From: Artemisia argyi
Lineage: Eukaryota; Streptophyta; Magnoliopsida; Asterales; Asteraceae
Direction: 5' to 3'
DNA length: 64,000 nt
NCBI GenBank assembly: GCA_030686995.1
Contig: CM060685.1
Span: 28,039,204-28,103,203, forward strand
The translations under genes were made by a program, and so were the position numbers. Below are positions 52,759-64,000 of the stretch, piece after piece; positions within the stretch are counted from its first letter, which is position 1; each line of letters starts with the position of its first letter. The notes under the pieces are model-generated. The model saw nothing but the letters and a program-made list of their open reading frames with translations, did no database searches and was not told where the DNA came from.

Positions 52759-55700
52759 ACCAACCAGTCAGCCTTGTGAAGCTGTTAGGCACACCTGGGA
52801 GAAAGTGCAAGTTAATATTGACCGTGGAAATATAGGGAAATCCCCGGATCGTTAAATCCCAACGAGATTGAAATTGTATTTGTAAACGGATAGGAAAGTG
52901 AGTGGTACTGAGGACAGTAACAAATATGATTTGAGGGTTGATTACACTACTGATTGCTTGATATTTGGAAAATATGAAATTATAACAGAAATACAGAAAT
53001 AAACACAAAATCAGATAATCAGATAACAGACAGATAAAAGTGGTATTTAACAAATTACAAACTATAGGGACTAAAATTGAAACTTTTGAAAACTTAATAT
53101 TAAAGAAAATAGAAAATGAAATTGAAACTATGAAAATGATTATTATAATATTTAATTACTATTTAATTAATAAAACTAATTAAAATCTAATTTAAAACTT
53201 AATTTAATTAAACTAAAAATAACAAGTATTACAAATTAACCTAAAAATTTATAAAAATAAATTCTAAAATTAACTAAGAACTTGAAGAAAGTATAAAAAA
53301 TGAAAATAAATATTTTTGTCTTTTTATGAATATTTTATTAATTAATAACTATTTAATTTAATTAATCTATTTTAACTATTTTAAATTACTATTAATACTA
53401 AATTACCTTAGAAAATTATGATAAAATTTATAAAATTATTTAAACACTAAAGGAATACTACAAAATTATAAAAACTTGCTAAAAATTATATTTAAGCTAA
53501 TTGATTAATTAATTACTATTTAATTAATTTTAAACTAATTTAATTAATTTAAATAAGAAAATTATTAAATGAACAGTGGAAATTATTAAACTATTTTTTT
53601 AAAAGTCTTAACTATATTATAAAACTTAGGAAAAATATAAAATTCTACTTTAGTTAATTAAAATTAAAGAAATCTATTTAATTACTAATATTACCTATTT
53701 AATTATTTAAATTAGTTTTAAATCTAATAAATAGTAAACTGTTTAGGAAAATTCTAAGAAAATTGTTTTAACTACTTTAAGGTGCTAAGTAATTTATAAA
53801 ATTATAAAATTGGACAAGTGCTTATTAATAAGCTAAAATGAAAATTAAATAGATAATTTCTATTAAATAGAAGCTATCACTATTTTTATGTTTGCTTTTT
53901 CTGATTTTTCTTTTACAAAACTACTTAAATACTTAAATTAAGAAACTTTTACAAAGGAAACTATTTTAGAAATCAGGAATAAGCACTGAAAGTGCTTATT
54001 AGCTTAAACAGTTGACTAAGGTTGACTAAACTAGGAAATAAGCTAAACTGAGGTTATGTGGGGTCCACTATGGTGAAATCTAGTTTACCTAAGTTACTTA
54101 TACTTAATTAAGCTAGGTGTGATGAGATAAGCTCCTAAATTAAGCTGAGAATGCCAAATAAGCACTTGCTTATTTCTCTTCTGACTCAGAAATGGGACAA
54201 AGATTTGTGGCAATTTAAGGTGGGGTCCACTGGTCTAAAGGTCAAACTATTGGTCAATATTTGAACCTGGGTAGGAGGGGGGTTGTAATAAGCTAGGTCT
54301 GAGGTGTGGGTCCTAATGGTGTGGGCTGCAGCCACCAATTAAGTTGGTGGTGTGGTGGTGGTATGCTGATGTGCAGGGCAAGGCTAAGCCTTGCAGTCCA
54401 CTTTCTAAGAGTTGTGGGGTCCACAAGAGTAAAGCAAGGTTCAAAATAAGCCTAGGGGTTCAACTATGGGATGATAAGCTACAGATGTAACTAATAAGCT
54501 AAGCTTATGGCCTCCTAATAAGCTCAGTGTGAACCTTTGGATTGGTGATCAAATACTGAGTGCTCAGTATTGCTTGTTTTACAAAGGTCACAAGTTTGGT
54601 TCTAAAAGCTATTCTACAATAAGCTAATGGCTAACTTAGACCTAGATATGAAAAAGGTTACTAATAAGCTACAATATAAGCTAATGGTTGGGGTGTGGGG
54701 TCCACTGAGTTGCACACTAGGGGTCTTGGTATTTTGCTTAAAACCTGTGCACAGGGGAACCTATTGCCCTGCAAGGTACTTTTAGCATTTGCACAAGCTC
54801 AAATAAAAATCTTAAAAATCAAACAAGCTTATATTCTTAGAGTTTAGGTGGTGGATTATAAGCACAAGAAATTTCAAACTCTAAATCACAACACAAAATT
54901 CTAGAAAAATCTCCCAAGTTTTGAGAAATCTGAGAACAACACAATTTGACTTTTTAAGTTTTTAAACTAAGTTGACTAAAATGACTTTCTAACTTGATTT
55001 TCTGAATGATTATGTTATAATAAGCTATACTAAGACTATAATAAGCTAAATTACTAACTTATGAGTGGACTTAATGAGTTTTGGACTCCAATATCACCAC
55101 AGTTAACTGTGGTGATGTTTTACTTGTGATTTTGACTTTTTCACTAACAAGACCTGAGTTTTATGACTATTCTGAGCTAATATGATCCTAAGTAACTCAT
55201 GTAAACCAGAAATAACAAAAATAAAACACCACAACTCCTAGGAATACTCTGATCCAAACACACCTTCTACTTAACTGATTTATGATTTGTGAAGTAAGTG
55301 GCTTATATAGCTTAGGAAACTGAACCACAATGACTTATTATGCTATGATAAGTATAATTAAGCACTTAGAAACAGGAAGTAACCACAGATACACATGAAT
55401 ACTAAAGAAGCTATATTGACTGTGTAACTTTCTATTTTTTTTTTATTATGAATTCCAACAAACAAGATACTGAGTTTAGGTTATATTATCACTACTTAGT
55501 ACTGAATAAGTAAAAAGAACTGAATAAGCAAAAGAAATAAGCACAGCTACAGTGAAAAGACAGATAAGAGATTTTGATGACTTACAAGATTGCTTTCCTG
55601 CTCAAACCAAGAACCAAGAACAACCTATTGAATCTCCACAGATTCCCTAACCCAAGGCAATCCAAAATTTACCCTGCTCCTACTTGATCATGCTTGAAGA

Positions 55701-56071
55701 ACTGATTTTTGATTTTTTTCTTTATTTTTTATTTTTGTGAATTTTTTACTTTGAATACTAGATTGATTAATGAAGTTACTAAAAGCTTACACAAGCTTTC
55801 TGAGGAGCTTATATGAACTTATTGAGTCTTTATCATCCACTACAAACAACAATATAGCTTATTGAGATTTAAGAAATTGAAACTGAATTTTGCATAAGAT
55901 TGAACATCAAAGGAAACTTGAAATTGATTACTTGAAAAGAGTTTACAATACACTGAAATCACTTAGAACACTGCTTAGAAGCTTAGGTTTACACTAAAAA
56001 CTTGAAATTGCATTAAACAACATACACTTTTTAAAATTAAACTAGGTACTCTTCTCTTCTGCTTCTCTTTC

Positions 56072-56081
56072 TTTTTATAGG
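56072..56081 (-). promoter_or_regulatory. TATA-like element, duplicated copy
   Basis: CCTATAAAAA on the minus strand, an exact repeat of the element at 57388 through the tandem duplication, giving the LTR a second potential start site. Confidence 0.35.
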
Positions 56082-57387
56082 CTCCAATAAGCATCCAGGT
56101 GTCCTCAAGGACATTTCCCACTTCATCTGAGCCATTGATCTAGTCCAATTGATCATATCCGTTTAAACTACCTTTTTGGCGCCAAAGTCCTCCAAGTTAA
56201 CTTGGAGGCTACGCTCTGCAATTAAGGATTATTGGAAGTTTTTGGGTGTGTCAGAAGACAAAAGGGAAGATTTTTAGGCAAGTTGGTGTTATATAGAAGA
56301 AAACAGAGACAAAATGTGGTTTGGGAGTGAAAAATGGTGGAGATGACTAAGACTATAATAAGCTAAATTACTAACTTATGAGTGGACTTAATGAGTTTTG
56401 GACTCCAATATCACCACAGTTAACTGTGGTGATGTTTTACTTGTGATTTTGACTTTTTCACTAACAAGACCTGAGTTTTATGACTATTCTGAGCTAATAT
56501 GATCCTAAGTAACTCATGTAAACCAGAAATAACAAAAATAAAACACCACAACTCCTAGGAATACTCTGATCCAAACACACCTTCTACTTAACTGATTTAT
56601 GATTTGTGAAGTAAGTGGCTTATATAGCTTAGGAAACTGAACCACAATGACTTATTATGCTATGATAAGTATAATTAAGCACTTAGAAACAGGAAGTAAC
56701 CACAGATACACATGAATACTAAAGAAGCTATATTGACTGTGTAACTTTCTATTTTTTTTTATTATGAATTCCAACAAACAAGATACTGAGTTTAGGTTAT
56801 ATTATCACTACTTAGTACTGAATAAGTAAAAAGAACTGAATAAGCAAAAGAAATAAGCACAGCTACAGTGAAAAGACAGATAAGAGATTTTGATGACTTA
56901 CAAGATTGCTTTCCTGCTCAAACCAAGAACCAAGAACAACCTATTGAATCTCCACAGATTCCCTAACCCAAGGCAATCCAAAATTTACCCTGCTCCTACT
57001 TGATCATGCTTGAAGAACTGATTTTTGATTTTTTTCTTTATTTTTTATTTTTGTGAATTTTTTACTTTGAATACTAGATTGATTAATGAAGTTACTAAAA
57101 GCTTACACAAGCTTTCTGAGGAGCTTATATGAACTTATTGAGTCTTTATCATCCACTACAAACAACAATATAGCTTATTGAGATTTAAGAAATTGAAACT
57201 GAATTTTGCATAAGATTGAACATCAAAGGAAACTTGAAATTGATTACTTGAAAAGAGTTTACAATACACTGAAATCACTTAGAACACTGCTTAGAAGCTT
57301 AGGTTTACACTAAAAACTTGAAATTGCATTAAACAACATACACTTTTTAAAATTAAACTAGGTACTCTTCTCTTCTGCTTCTCTTTC

Positions 57388-57397
57388 TTTTTATAGG
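57388..57397 (-). promoter_or_regulatory. TATA-like element of the Athila LTR
   Basis: CCTATAAAAAGAAAGAG on the minus strand, about 1.2 kb into the proposed LTR. It is a plausible start for the element's RNA; no other strong TATA box is nearby. Confidence 0.4.
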
Positions 57398-58689
57398 CTC
57401 CAATAAGCATCCAGGTGTCCTCAAGGACATTTCCCACTTCATCTGAGCCATTGATCTAGTCCAATTGATCATATCCGTTTAAACTACCTTTTTGGCGCCA
57501 AAGTCCTCCAAGTTAACTTGGAGGCTACGCTCTGCAATTAAGGATTATTGGAAGTTTTTGGGTGTGTCAGAAGACAAAAGGGAAGATTTTTAGGCAAGTT
57601 GGTGTTATATAGAAGAAAACAGAGACAAAATGTGGTTTGGGAGTGAAAAATGGTGGAGATGGCATTTAATGCCCATCTGGTTTGATTGTGGGAGGTGGAA
57701 AGTAGCTAGGGTGAGTTGTATTGATGGTGAGGTGGAGGTAGCAGGTGGCAAAACCACCTGGTATGGTGGTTTCAGCCATGGGAGAGGAGGGTGAACAGTG
57801 GAGGGAGTGTTTGGCGGTTTTGGTTGGGTCAACGCGGGTCAACGCCCGTTTAAACTAAAAGGGTGTGGTGGACTGGGCTTAGGAATGGGCTTAGGTGGGC
57901 TGGATTAGGTTGGGTTGGATTTGGTTTAGGTTTAAATAATTAAGGGTCCGGTTTGGTTTTAAGTAAACAAGGACCAAAAATGTAAATTTGGCAAAGTTGA
58001 GGGGCTGTAATTGTGATGCTCCCAAAATATTTTAAAGGGTTTAACTTGCCAAAAAATGATAAACCAAGGACCAATTTATTAATTTCTCCATTTAAAAACA
58101 TCCAGGGACCTTTTCTGTAATTATTCAAACTCCAGGGACCTTTATTGCAAATTTGGATTTTTAAGGGATTAAACTTGTAATTTCTCAAAATGTTATCAAA
58201 ATTGTTCCATTTTGTCATTCATGCATAGTACAAGGGTATTATTTGTAAATATTTCAGTTTTTAATACCCAGGGACTATTTTGCCAATTTTGAAACTTGAG
58301 GGGTAAAAATTGCCAGTTTGTGTAAACTTTTATCCAGGGATGTTTTGTGAACATTTTTGGTTTCCCAAGGATTTAAGTTGACTTTTTATTTATTTAAAAC
58401 CTTCAGGGACTAGTTTTGACAATATTTGAAACTTGAGGGACTGAAACTGCCAATTATGCAAACTTTGTATGTTTTTCATTTGTTTTTGCATATTTTGTAA
58501 TTAAAACATATAAAACACTCTTTTGAGATATTTTAAGTATTATGATGCATTTTTGAGTGTTTTTGTATGTTTTGGCAGTTGAGATTGGTACAAAATGATG
58601 AGTATTTAGACACTCATCAATCCCCCACACTAAACTATTGCTAGTCCCTAGCAATCTATTTGAGAAAAAATTTAATGGATTTGAAAACT

Positions 58690-59040
58690 TCTTTACCAAA
58701 AGCCATCACTTCTGGAATAGCCAGGTGTAAGAACTGTGGCACACCTGATAACCGTGTGATTTTTAGCAAACCACCAGCTGTCAACGGATTTGATTTGTCT
58801 TTACCAGAAGCCGTTTGCTTCTGGACTAGCCAACTCTTGATGGAATAGTCAACATCTTGGTGAGCTGATTACCAATTATGGTTTTTCACAGCCTTTACCA
58901 CAAGCCATAATCTTGCGGGCTAGCCAACTCATTTGTTTTCGGGGAGCTGAGGAACCATACAATTTTTGGCAAATTGCCAGCCATAAACGGATTTGAGATG
59001 TCTTTACCAAGAGCCGTTTGCTCCTGGACTAGCCAATCCT
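58690..59040. repeat. Interspersed 35 bp motif, four copies
   Basis: TTTACCA(C/G/A)AAGCC...TTCTGGACTAGCCAA-like blocks start near 58692, 58799, 58886 and 58999. In the second and fourth copies AGAAGC...GCTTCT or CAAGAGC...GCTCCTGG form short inverted repeats. Confidence 0.6.
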
Positions 59041-59312
59041 GTTGTGGGTTAGACATGGAGGATTGATACCATTTTATCTCATTTCTAAGTGTGAAAAAAC
59101 TGGTAATTTTGATCAAATGGGGGTTCTTGATGGAACATGTGTTTTGCATTCGTGAGAACGCTCCCCCACACTTAGAACTGAATATTGCCCTCAATATTCA
59201 CAATACTTGGTGTCCCACCAAGACTTTAGAACGTAAGGAGGCAATACTTTTAACCTTTTTATTTTACTCTATTTACATACAAACTCACTTTTTTCTTTTT
59301 ATTTGTCTTATA

Positions 59313-59351
<39 letters not shown>

Positions 59352-59464
59352 CAGCTATTTTACATATGTACAACATGTGGTTCGTCTCCCCCACACTAGG
59401 GTGTTAGAAAAGAGAAAGAAATCAGAAATATGAGTGAAAACCCATATTGCTATATTTTTGATTA

Positions 59465-59957
59465 CCGAGTCACTAGCTTGACTCGACCTCGAATTGACTT
59501 GTCATGAGGTAGCTTGTTTTTGATTCCCGAGTCACTAGCTTGACTCGACCCCGAATTAAAATTGTCCTTGGGGTAATGGAGTGAAATTTCCACTCAAAGA
59601 TTGGGTGAGAAATAGGAGTGGAATTGCCACTCACAGAATTATGAAATGATAAGATAAAGGAGATTATTTTTGGTTTTTATTTTTTTATAAATGTTTTTGT
59701 ATTTTATATTGTTTATGAAATAATAATATATGTAATCACTACCTCCCAGGCTTGTGTCAGGTTTACCACGCAAGCTAATCACTTGTGAATGATTAACTGT
59801 AATAAATTTGTCCTGACAGCCCGGAAGTTGAATGATAAAGTATAATATACATACAAAGATAGAAATTTGAAGAAAATACAAAATTAATTATTTATTATTA
59901 TTATTATGTACATGATACTAGTGTTTTTGTTTTCCGAGTCACTAGCTTGACTCGACC
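59465..59957. repeat. CCGAGTCACTAGCTTGACTCG hairpin motif, three copies
   Basis: Nearly identical copies of 24 bp are at 59465-59488, 59527-59550 and 59934-59957. Each pairs CGAGTC with GACTCG around an 8 nt loop. The last one ends 10 bp before the pol stop codon region. Confidence 0.75.
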
Positions 59958-59966
59958 CCGTATTAA

Positions 59967-62900
59967 TTAGTCCTTGGGGTAAGTTTGGAGATCCGGAACA
60001 ACCATTGGTTGTATGTCCCCTCCAAAATAGTGTTTTAAACGATGACCATTTACTTTAAAATTGGGACCGTCGGGTTGTAATAACTCAACAGTTCCATATG
60101 GGTATACTTTGGTTATAGTAAATGGACCAGACCAACGGGTTTTTAGTTTACCCGAGAAAATTTTCAACCTTGAATTGAAAAGAAGAACTCTGTCACCCAC
60201 GTTAAAATCGCGGTTCTTTATTTTAGAGTCATGTATCTTCTTAGTCTTTTCTTTATAGATTAAAGAATTCTCATAAGCTTGATCACGTAATTCATTTAGT
60301 TCGTTTAGTTGAACTTTACGGTGATCACCCGCTGTCTGAAGGTCGAAATTTGCATGTTTTAAGGCCCAATAGGCCTTATGTTCTAATTCAATCGGAAGAT
60401 GACATGCTTTCCCGTACACTAGCTTATAAGGAGTACACCCAATGGGTGTTTTGTAAGCAGTGCGGAAAGCCCATAATGCATCGTCCAGCTTATCCGACCA
60501 AGAGGCACGGTTTTCACCAACCGTCCTCTCGAGAATTCTCTTAATACCACGATTTGAGACCTCTACTTGCCCACTTGTTTGGGGGTGGTATGCTGTAGAA
60601 AGACGGTGAGTTACACCATATTTCAGCATTACTCTTGCAAATTGTTCATTACAAAAGTGAGTACCACGATCACTGATAATGGCACGAGGAGTCCCGAATC
60701 TGGCAAAGAGAGATTTTAAAAATTTACAAACTACTCGGGCATCATTGGTGGGTAAGGCTTTTGCCTCAACCCATTTTGACAGATAGTCGACAGCGACGAG
60801 TATATACTTATTCCCTCGTGAAGACGGGAATGGCCCCATAAAATCAATGCCCCACATATCAAATATTTCACAGACTTGGATGGCGTTTTGTGGCATCTCA
60901 TTCTTTTTAGAAATATTCCCGTGACGCTGACAAGCCTCACAGGTTTTGATAAGTTCATGGGCGTCTTTATATATCGTGGGCCAAAAGAATCCTGAATCAA
61001 ACACCTTTTTGGCGGTGTAGTTTGGGTTATGATGTCCCCCCGTGGGTCCATCATGACAAGCTTTAAGAATTTCCATGGCTTCTTGGCCATGGACACACCG
61101 TCGGATGACTTGATCCGCACATATTTTAAACAAGTAGGGGTCGTCCCAGAAGTAATGTTTTACATCTTTAAAGAATTTTCTTTTCTGTTGGGACGACATC
61201 CCTTTCACAACGAAATTTCCCGCACGGTAATTTGCAAAGTCGGCAAACCATGGGGTGGTGGTATTATCCCGGTTAGAGATGAGATTCAGAGTCTCCAGAG
61301 AAAAAGTTTCATTAATTTCTTTTCTCTCGAGAATATCCTGATGAGGATTTTCTAACCGGGACAAGTGATCAGCTGCAAGGTTCTCTGCTCCTTTTTTATC
61401 TCTTATGAGAATGTCGAATTCCTGGAGGAGCAGGACCCACCGGAGCAGTCTTGGCTTTGCATCCTGTTTAGTGAACAGGTATTTCAGAGCCGAATGATCC
61501 GTATACACCACGCTTTTGTTTAAGATTAAGTAAGATCGAAATTTTTCGAAGGCATATACCACGGCTAACAATTCTTTTTCTGTGGTGGTATAGTGTGTTT
61601 GAGCTTCGTTCATGGTCTTACTTGCGTAGTGTATTGGCTGAAAATGTTTGGTTTTGCGTTGCCCCAGAACTGCACCAATAGCGAAATCGCTAGCATCGCA
61701 CATAAGTTCAAAGGGTAAGTCCCAGTCGGGGGCAACAAGGATTGGTGCTTCAGTAAGCCTTTTCTTTAAAATTTCAAAAGCTTCGATGCACTCTGGGGAA
61801 AAGATAAAAGGAGCATCCTTTTCAAGAAGATGAGTCATAGGCCGGGCTATTTTGGAGAAATCCTGAATGAATCTCCGATAGAATCCGGCATGTCCGAGAA
61901 AACTCCTTATTCCTTTAACAGTTGTGGGATGAGGCAGTTTAGCAATAACATCAATCTTGGCCTTATCGACCTCAATCCCGCTTTTTGAAATTTTATGGCC
62001 GAGGACAATGCCCTCTTTAACCATAAAATGGCTCTTCTCCCAGTTTAGACAAAGATTAGTGTTTTCACAACGTTGAAGCATTTTTTCTAAGTGGGAGAGG
62101 CACGAGTCGAAAGAATTCCCGATGACTGAGAAGTCATCCATGAATACCTCCATGGTTTTTCCAATCATGTCATGGAAAATAGCCATCATGCACCTCTGGA
62201 AAGTGCCTGGAGCATTGCATAACCCGAAAGGCATGCGACGATAGGCAAATGTCCCGTAAGGGCATGTGAAGGTAGTTTTATCTTGATCCTGTGGATCAAT
62301 GGGAATTTGGAAGTAACCCGAGAAGCCGTCAAGGAAACAATAGTACTCGTTTCCTGCTAGTCTTTCGAGCATTTGGTCCATAAAGGGTAGAGGAAAATGG
62401 TCTTTGCGGGTGGCTTCGTTAAGCTTTCTGTAATCAATACATACTCGCCACCCTGTAACCAAACGAGTTGGTATCAACTCGTTGTCCTCATTAGTGATAA
62501 CCGTGATACCACCCTTCTTTGGAACACAATGTATTGGGCTTACCCAAGGACTATCAGATATAGGGTAAATCAATCCCGCATCAAGAAGTTTGATAACTTC
62601 AGCTTTTATAACTTCGTGGATTTTCGGATTTACCCTTCTTTGATGCTGCACAGTAGGTTTAAAGTCCTCTTCCATTAGGATTTTGTGTGTACAAAAATCC
62701 GGGTTAATACCCTTTATGTCTGAGAGCTTCCAAGCAATTGCTTGTTTGTGGGACTTTAAAACCTTGAGCAGCGCGGTTTTCTCCTCATCCTTTAAGTCTT
62801 TTGCAATAATGACCGGTAACTTATCGTTACCTTCCAAGAATGCATATTCTAGATGAGGAGGCAGGTCCTTAAGTTCAACCTCGGGGAAGTCATCATTTTT

Positions 62901-64000
62901 CTCAACATATTTGACTTCCACCTTATGAAGTTGTGGAGGTAGAACAGGAATGGGAGAAGGATCTTTGTTCAATAACTCCTCAAGGAGAAGTATATCCCCC
63001 TCCGGGTCAATCTCTTGGTAATCAATTCCTTCGGGAACTGAATCACTTTTGAGAAAGGCCTCTAATTCCTCAAGGACGAAATCACTTCCCCCAAACGGAG
63101 TGAGGGAAGGAGAAGAATTAGCGATTATGGGATTAGAAGAAGTAGTGGGATTGCCACTCAAAAAATTATCAGCGAATCCAAAGATTTCCTGAGCATACTC
63201 CTCGGATGCAATGTCAATGACATCAATTCGGTTGACCGATTCAGCATCATAATTCGAGGAGTATCTCGAGGTTTGATCAAGGTTGAACGTAATCGCTTCA
63301 GTGCCAACTCGTAACGTGATTTCCTCATCGAAAACATCGATTAATGCACGTCCCGTTCTTAAGAATCCCCTCCCAAGAATGAGAGGAACTCTTGGATCTG
63401 CATCGAAATCAACAACGACAAAGTCTGCCGGAAAATGGAACTTTCCCACTCTCACAAATACGTCCTCGGCAATACCGAGGGGACGTGAAATTGAACGGTC
63501 TGCAAGCTCGAGAGTCATGCATGTGGGACTAAGTGCCTGAAGAGAGAGCTTTTTCCAAACTGAATGAGGCATTAAGTTGATGCTTGCACCAAGATCGGCC
63601 AAGGCAAAGCATTCAACCATACCCGGGAAAGTACATGGTATTAGAAATCTCCCGGGGTCTCCTAGCTTCTCGGGAAGCTGTTTCAACAAAACTGCAGAGC
63701 AGTTTTCATTGAGTGGAGTTCGTGCCATCTCAAACAGTTTTTCTTTATTGCTCAACAGGTTTTTGATTGTCGATGCGAATTTGGGCATTAAAAGAAGAGC
63801 GTCCGCGAAGCTAATATCGAAGTGTAGTTCTTGGAAAATCTGAAAGAATTTTTCCATCTGATGATTAGCTTTTTCACGGAGCTTTTGGTCTTGCAATCGT
63901 GAGGGATATGGAATTGTTGTTTTTGGGTTGGATTTTGGGTTTTCAACAGGACCTTCGGTAGTTTCAAACCTAACTTTTTTAAAAGGAGTTGGGACCGGGA
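59967..64000 (-). CDS. Athila-type gag-pol polyprotein, open, 5' end outside the window
   Basis: The frame is open from the right edge to TAA at 59967, over 1,340 codons without a stop. Order: end of Gag, protease ([11 protein letters not shown], then [12 protein letters not shown]), reverse transcriptase ([33 protein letters not shown]), RNase H ([39 protein letters not shown]), and integrase with its zinc motif (GGHHNP...CEACQRH). The D-D-E core follows ([25 protein letters not shown]), with a C-terminal part and no chromodomain. The protease motif is DLG instead of the common D(S/T)G, as is usual in Athila. No stop or frameshift is present, so this is the least decayed element in the window. 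Confidence 0.92.
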   Translation of the reverse strand, partial: PVPTPFKKVRFETTEGPVENPKSNPKTTIPYPSRLQDQKLREKANHQMEKFFQIFQELHFDISFADALLLMPKFASTIKNLLSNKEKLFEMARTPLNENCSAVLLKQLPEKLGDPGRFLIPCTFPGMVECFALADLGASINLMPHSVWKKLSLQALSPTCMTLELADRSISRPLGIAEDVFVRVGKFHFPADFVVVDFDADPRVPLILGRGFLRTGRALIDVFDEEITLRVGTEAITFNLDQTSRYSSNYDAESVNRIDVIDIASEEYAQEIFGFADNFLSGNPTTSSNPIIANSSPSLTPFGGSDFVLEELEAFLKSDSVPEGIDYQEIDPEGDILLLEELLNKDPSPIPVLPPQLHKVEVKYVEKNDDFPEVELKDLPPHLEYAFLEGNDKLPVIIAKDLKDEEKTALLKVLKSHKQAIAWKLSDIKGINPDFCTHKILMEEDFKPTVQHQRRVNPKIHEVIKAEVIKLLDAGLIYPISDSPWVSPIHCVPKKGGITVITNEDNELIPTRLVTGWRVCIDYRKLNEATRKDHFPLPFMDQMLERLAGNEYYCFLDGFSGYFQIPIDPQDQDKTTFTCPYGTFAYRRMPFGLCNAPGTFQRCMMAIFHDMIGKTMEVFMDDFSVIGNSFDSCLSHLEKMLQRCENTNLCLNWEKSHFMVKEGIVLGHKISKSGIEVDKAKIDVIAKLPHPTTVKGIRSFLGHAGFYRRFIQDFSKIARPMTHLLEKDAPFIFSPECIEAFEILKKRLTEAPILVAPDWDLPFELMCDASDFAIGAVLGQRKTKHFQPIHYASKTMNEAQTHYTTTEKELLAVVYAFEKFRSYLILNKSVVYTDHSALKYLFTKQDAKPRLLRWVLLLQEFDILIRDKKGAENLAADHLSRLENPHQDILERKEINETFSLETLNLISNRDNTTTPWFADFANYRAGNFVVKGMSSQQKRKFFKDVKHYFWDDPYLFKICADQVIRRCVHGQEAMEILKACHDGPTGGHHNPNYTAKKVFDSGFFWPTIYKDAHELIKTCEACQRHGNISKKNEMPQNAIQVCEIFDMWGIDFMGPFPSSRGNKYILVAVDYLSKWVEAKALPTNDARVVCKFLKSLFARFGTPRAIISDRGTHFCNEQFARVMLKYGVTHRLSTAYHPQTSGQVEVSNRGIKRILERTVGENRASWSDKLDDALWAFRTAYKTPIGCTPYKLVYGKACHLPIELEHKAYWALKHANFDLQTAGDHRKVQLNELNELRDQAYENSLIYKEKTKKIHDSKIKNRDFNVGDRVLLFNSRLKIFSGKLKTRWSGPFTITKVYPYGTVELLQPDGPNFKVNGHRLKHYFGGDIQPMVVPDLQTYPKD

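Larger units (their letters stand above)
43861..52782 (-). mobile_element. Ty3/Gypsy element of the Tat lineage with an antisense gene
   Basis: On the minus strand: the gag C-terminus with a zinc knuckle, protease, RT, RNase H, a second (archaeal-type) RNase H, integrase, a 61-62 bp tandem repeat, a non-coding part that carries a gene on the opposite strand, polypurine tract (44423-44433) and 3' LTR (43861-44422). The second RNase H and the antisense ORF between integrase and 3' LTR are typical of Tat elements (Grande/Retand relatives). The gag core and 5' LTR are missing from the window, because the sequence changes at about 52783 to what I take as the LTR of an inserted Athila element. Confidence 0.82.
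55029..57661. repeat. Near-perfect tandem duplication, period 1,316-1,317 bp
   Basis: Copy 1 is 55029-56345 and copy 2 is 56346-57661, both starting ACTAAGACTATAATAAGC. The only difference I noticed is one T in the run near 55440/56755. Both carry the same TATA-like element, so the duplication is very young. Confidence 0.93.
52783..58619 (-). repeat. Putative 3' LTR of the Athila element (very long)
   Basis: The upper end is well supported by the polypurine tract and TGATGAGTG start at 58619. The lower end (TGTTAGGC, 52783) is inferred from the abrupt loss of Tat coding sequence. The span is 5.8 kb, or 4.5 kb without the internal duplication, unusually long for an Athila LTR, so other insertions may be hidden in it. 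Contents: repeated CAGGGACC motifs (57950-58450), a 1.3 kb tandem duplication (55029-57661), AATAAGCT-rich DNA (54000-55100) and very AT-rich DNA (53040-54000). No gene is seen. Confidence 0.4.
58620..59966 (-). other. 3' untranslated region of the Athila element
   Basis: Non-coding between the pol stop and the LTR. It holds a T run of about 32 (59320-59351), three copies of a CGAGTC hairpin motif, four copies of an AGCC...CTGG...TAGCCA motif and three TCCCCCACACT stretches. No env-like ORF is visible. Confidence 0.6.
52783..64000 (-). mobile_element. Ty3/Gypsy element of the Athila lineage (runs off the right edge)
   Basis: On the minus strand: a gag-pol frame (from the window edge to 59967), a 1.35 kb 3' untranslated region, polypurine tract AGTGTGGGGGAT (58620-58631) and an LTR starting TGATGAGTGTC at 58619. 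The protease motif [10 protein letters not shown] and the domain order fit Athila. If the LTR ends at TGTTAGGC (52783), the element is inserted into the Tat gag. The 5' half and 5' LTR lie beyond the window. Confidence 0.7.

Overview
This is a 64 kb piece of a large, repeat-rich plant nuclear genome, most likely a eudicot of the daisy family (Asteraceae). That placement is inferred: the gag-pol proteins of the Tekay-, Tat- and Athila-type elements closely resemble those I know from Asteraceae genomes, and the window holds plant-only families (a plant receptor-like protein, FAR1-related and GATA pieces, an antisense ORF of the plant Tat type). The DNA is AT-rich, with spliced genes, microsatellites and long homopolymers. 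There is nothing bacterial: no operons, CRISPR arrays or rRNA.

Layout. (1) 0.8-11.2 kb: a minus-strand Ty3/Gypsy chromovirus (Tekay type) whose single gag-pol frame is broken by three stop codons. Its 5' LTR is cut by a plus-strand Ty1/Copia element that has lost gag and nearly all of its 5' LTR. (2) 11.2-31.1 kb: a decayed array of composite repeats. Each unit combines an unidentified block 'A', the antisense 3' end of a RING-finger gene, a promoter-like block 'P' (snRNA-type USE plus TATA box followed by two hairpins), and a coding-like remnant 'D'. About 4.2-4.8 kb of this array is present twice, 12 kb apart. Six MITEs, a 0.8 kb long-TIR Mutator-type element and a LINE tail have inserted since. 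One intact RING-H2 gene sits at 20.0-20.4 kb. (3) 32.5-37.3 kb: a FAR1-related fragment with a recoverable intron, and a nearly full-length leucine-rich-repeat receptor-like protein gene split by one stop codon. (4) 38.0-43.1 kb: a 3.7 kb Mutator-like element with about 165 bp TIRs, carrying a GATA-factor fragment and a nested PIF/Harbinger element with a Myb/SANT-like gene. A second Myb/SANT-like gene with a divergent partner lies just outside. (5) 43.9-52.8 kb: a minus-strand Tat-type Gypsy element with 3' LTR, integrase, pol with a second RNase H, a 61-62 bp tandem repeat and, on the opposite strand, a three-exon gene with its own TATA box. (6) 52.8-64.0 kb: an Athila-type Gypsy element on the minus strand, probably inserted into the gag region of the Tat element. 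It has an uninterrupted pol frame running off the right edge and a very long LTR-like region that contains a near-perfect 1.3 kb tandem duplication including the putative promoter.

Host genes are few: the RING-H2 gene, the receptor-like protein pseudogene and the FAR1-type fragment. The rest is transposable elements at different stages of decay. The most interesting unexplained structure is the P block. Nine copies carry a match to the plant snRNA upstream element; seven have a 33-34 bp gap to a TATA box, which is the Pol II snRNA spacing, and a hairpin downstream that keeps its pairing through compensatory changes. I could not identify the RNA.
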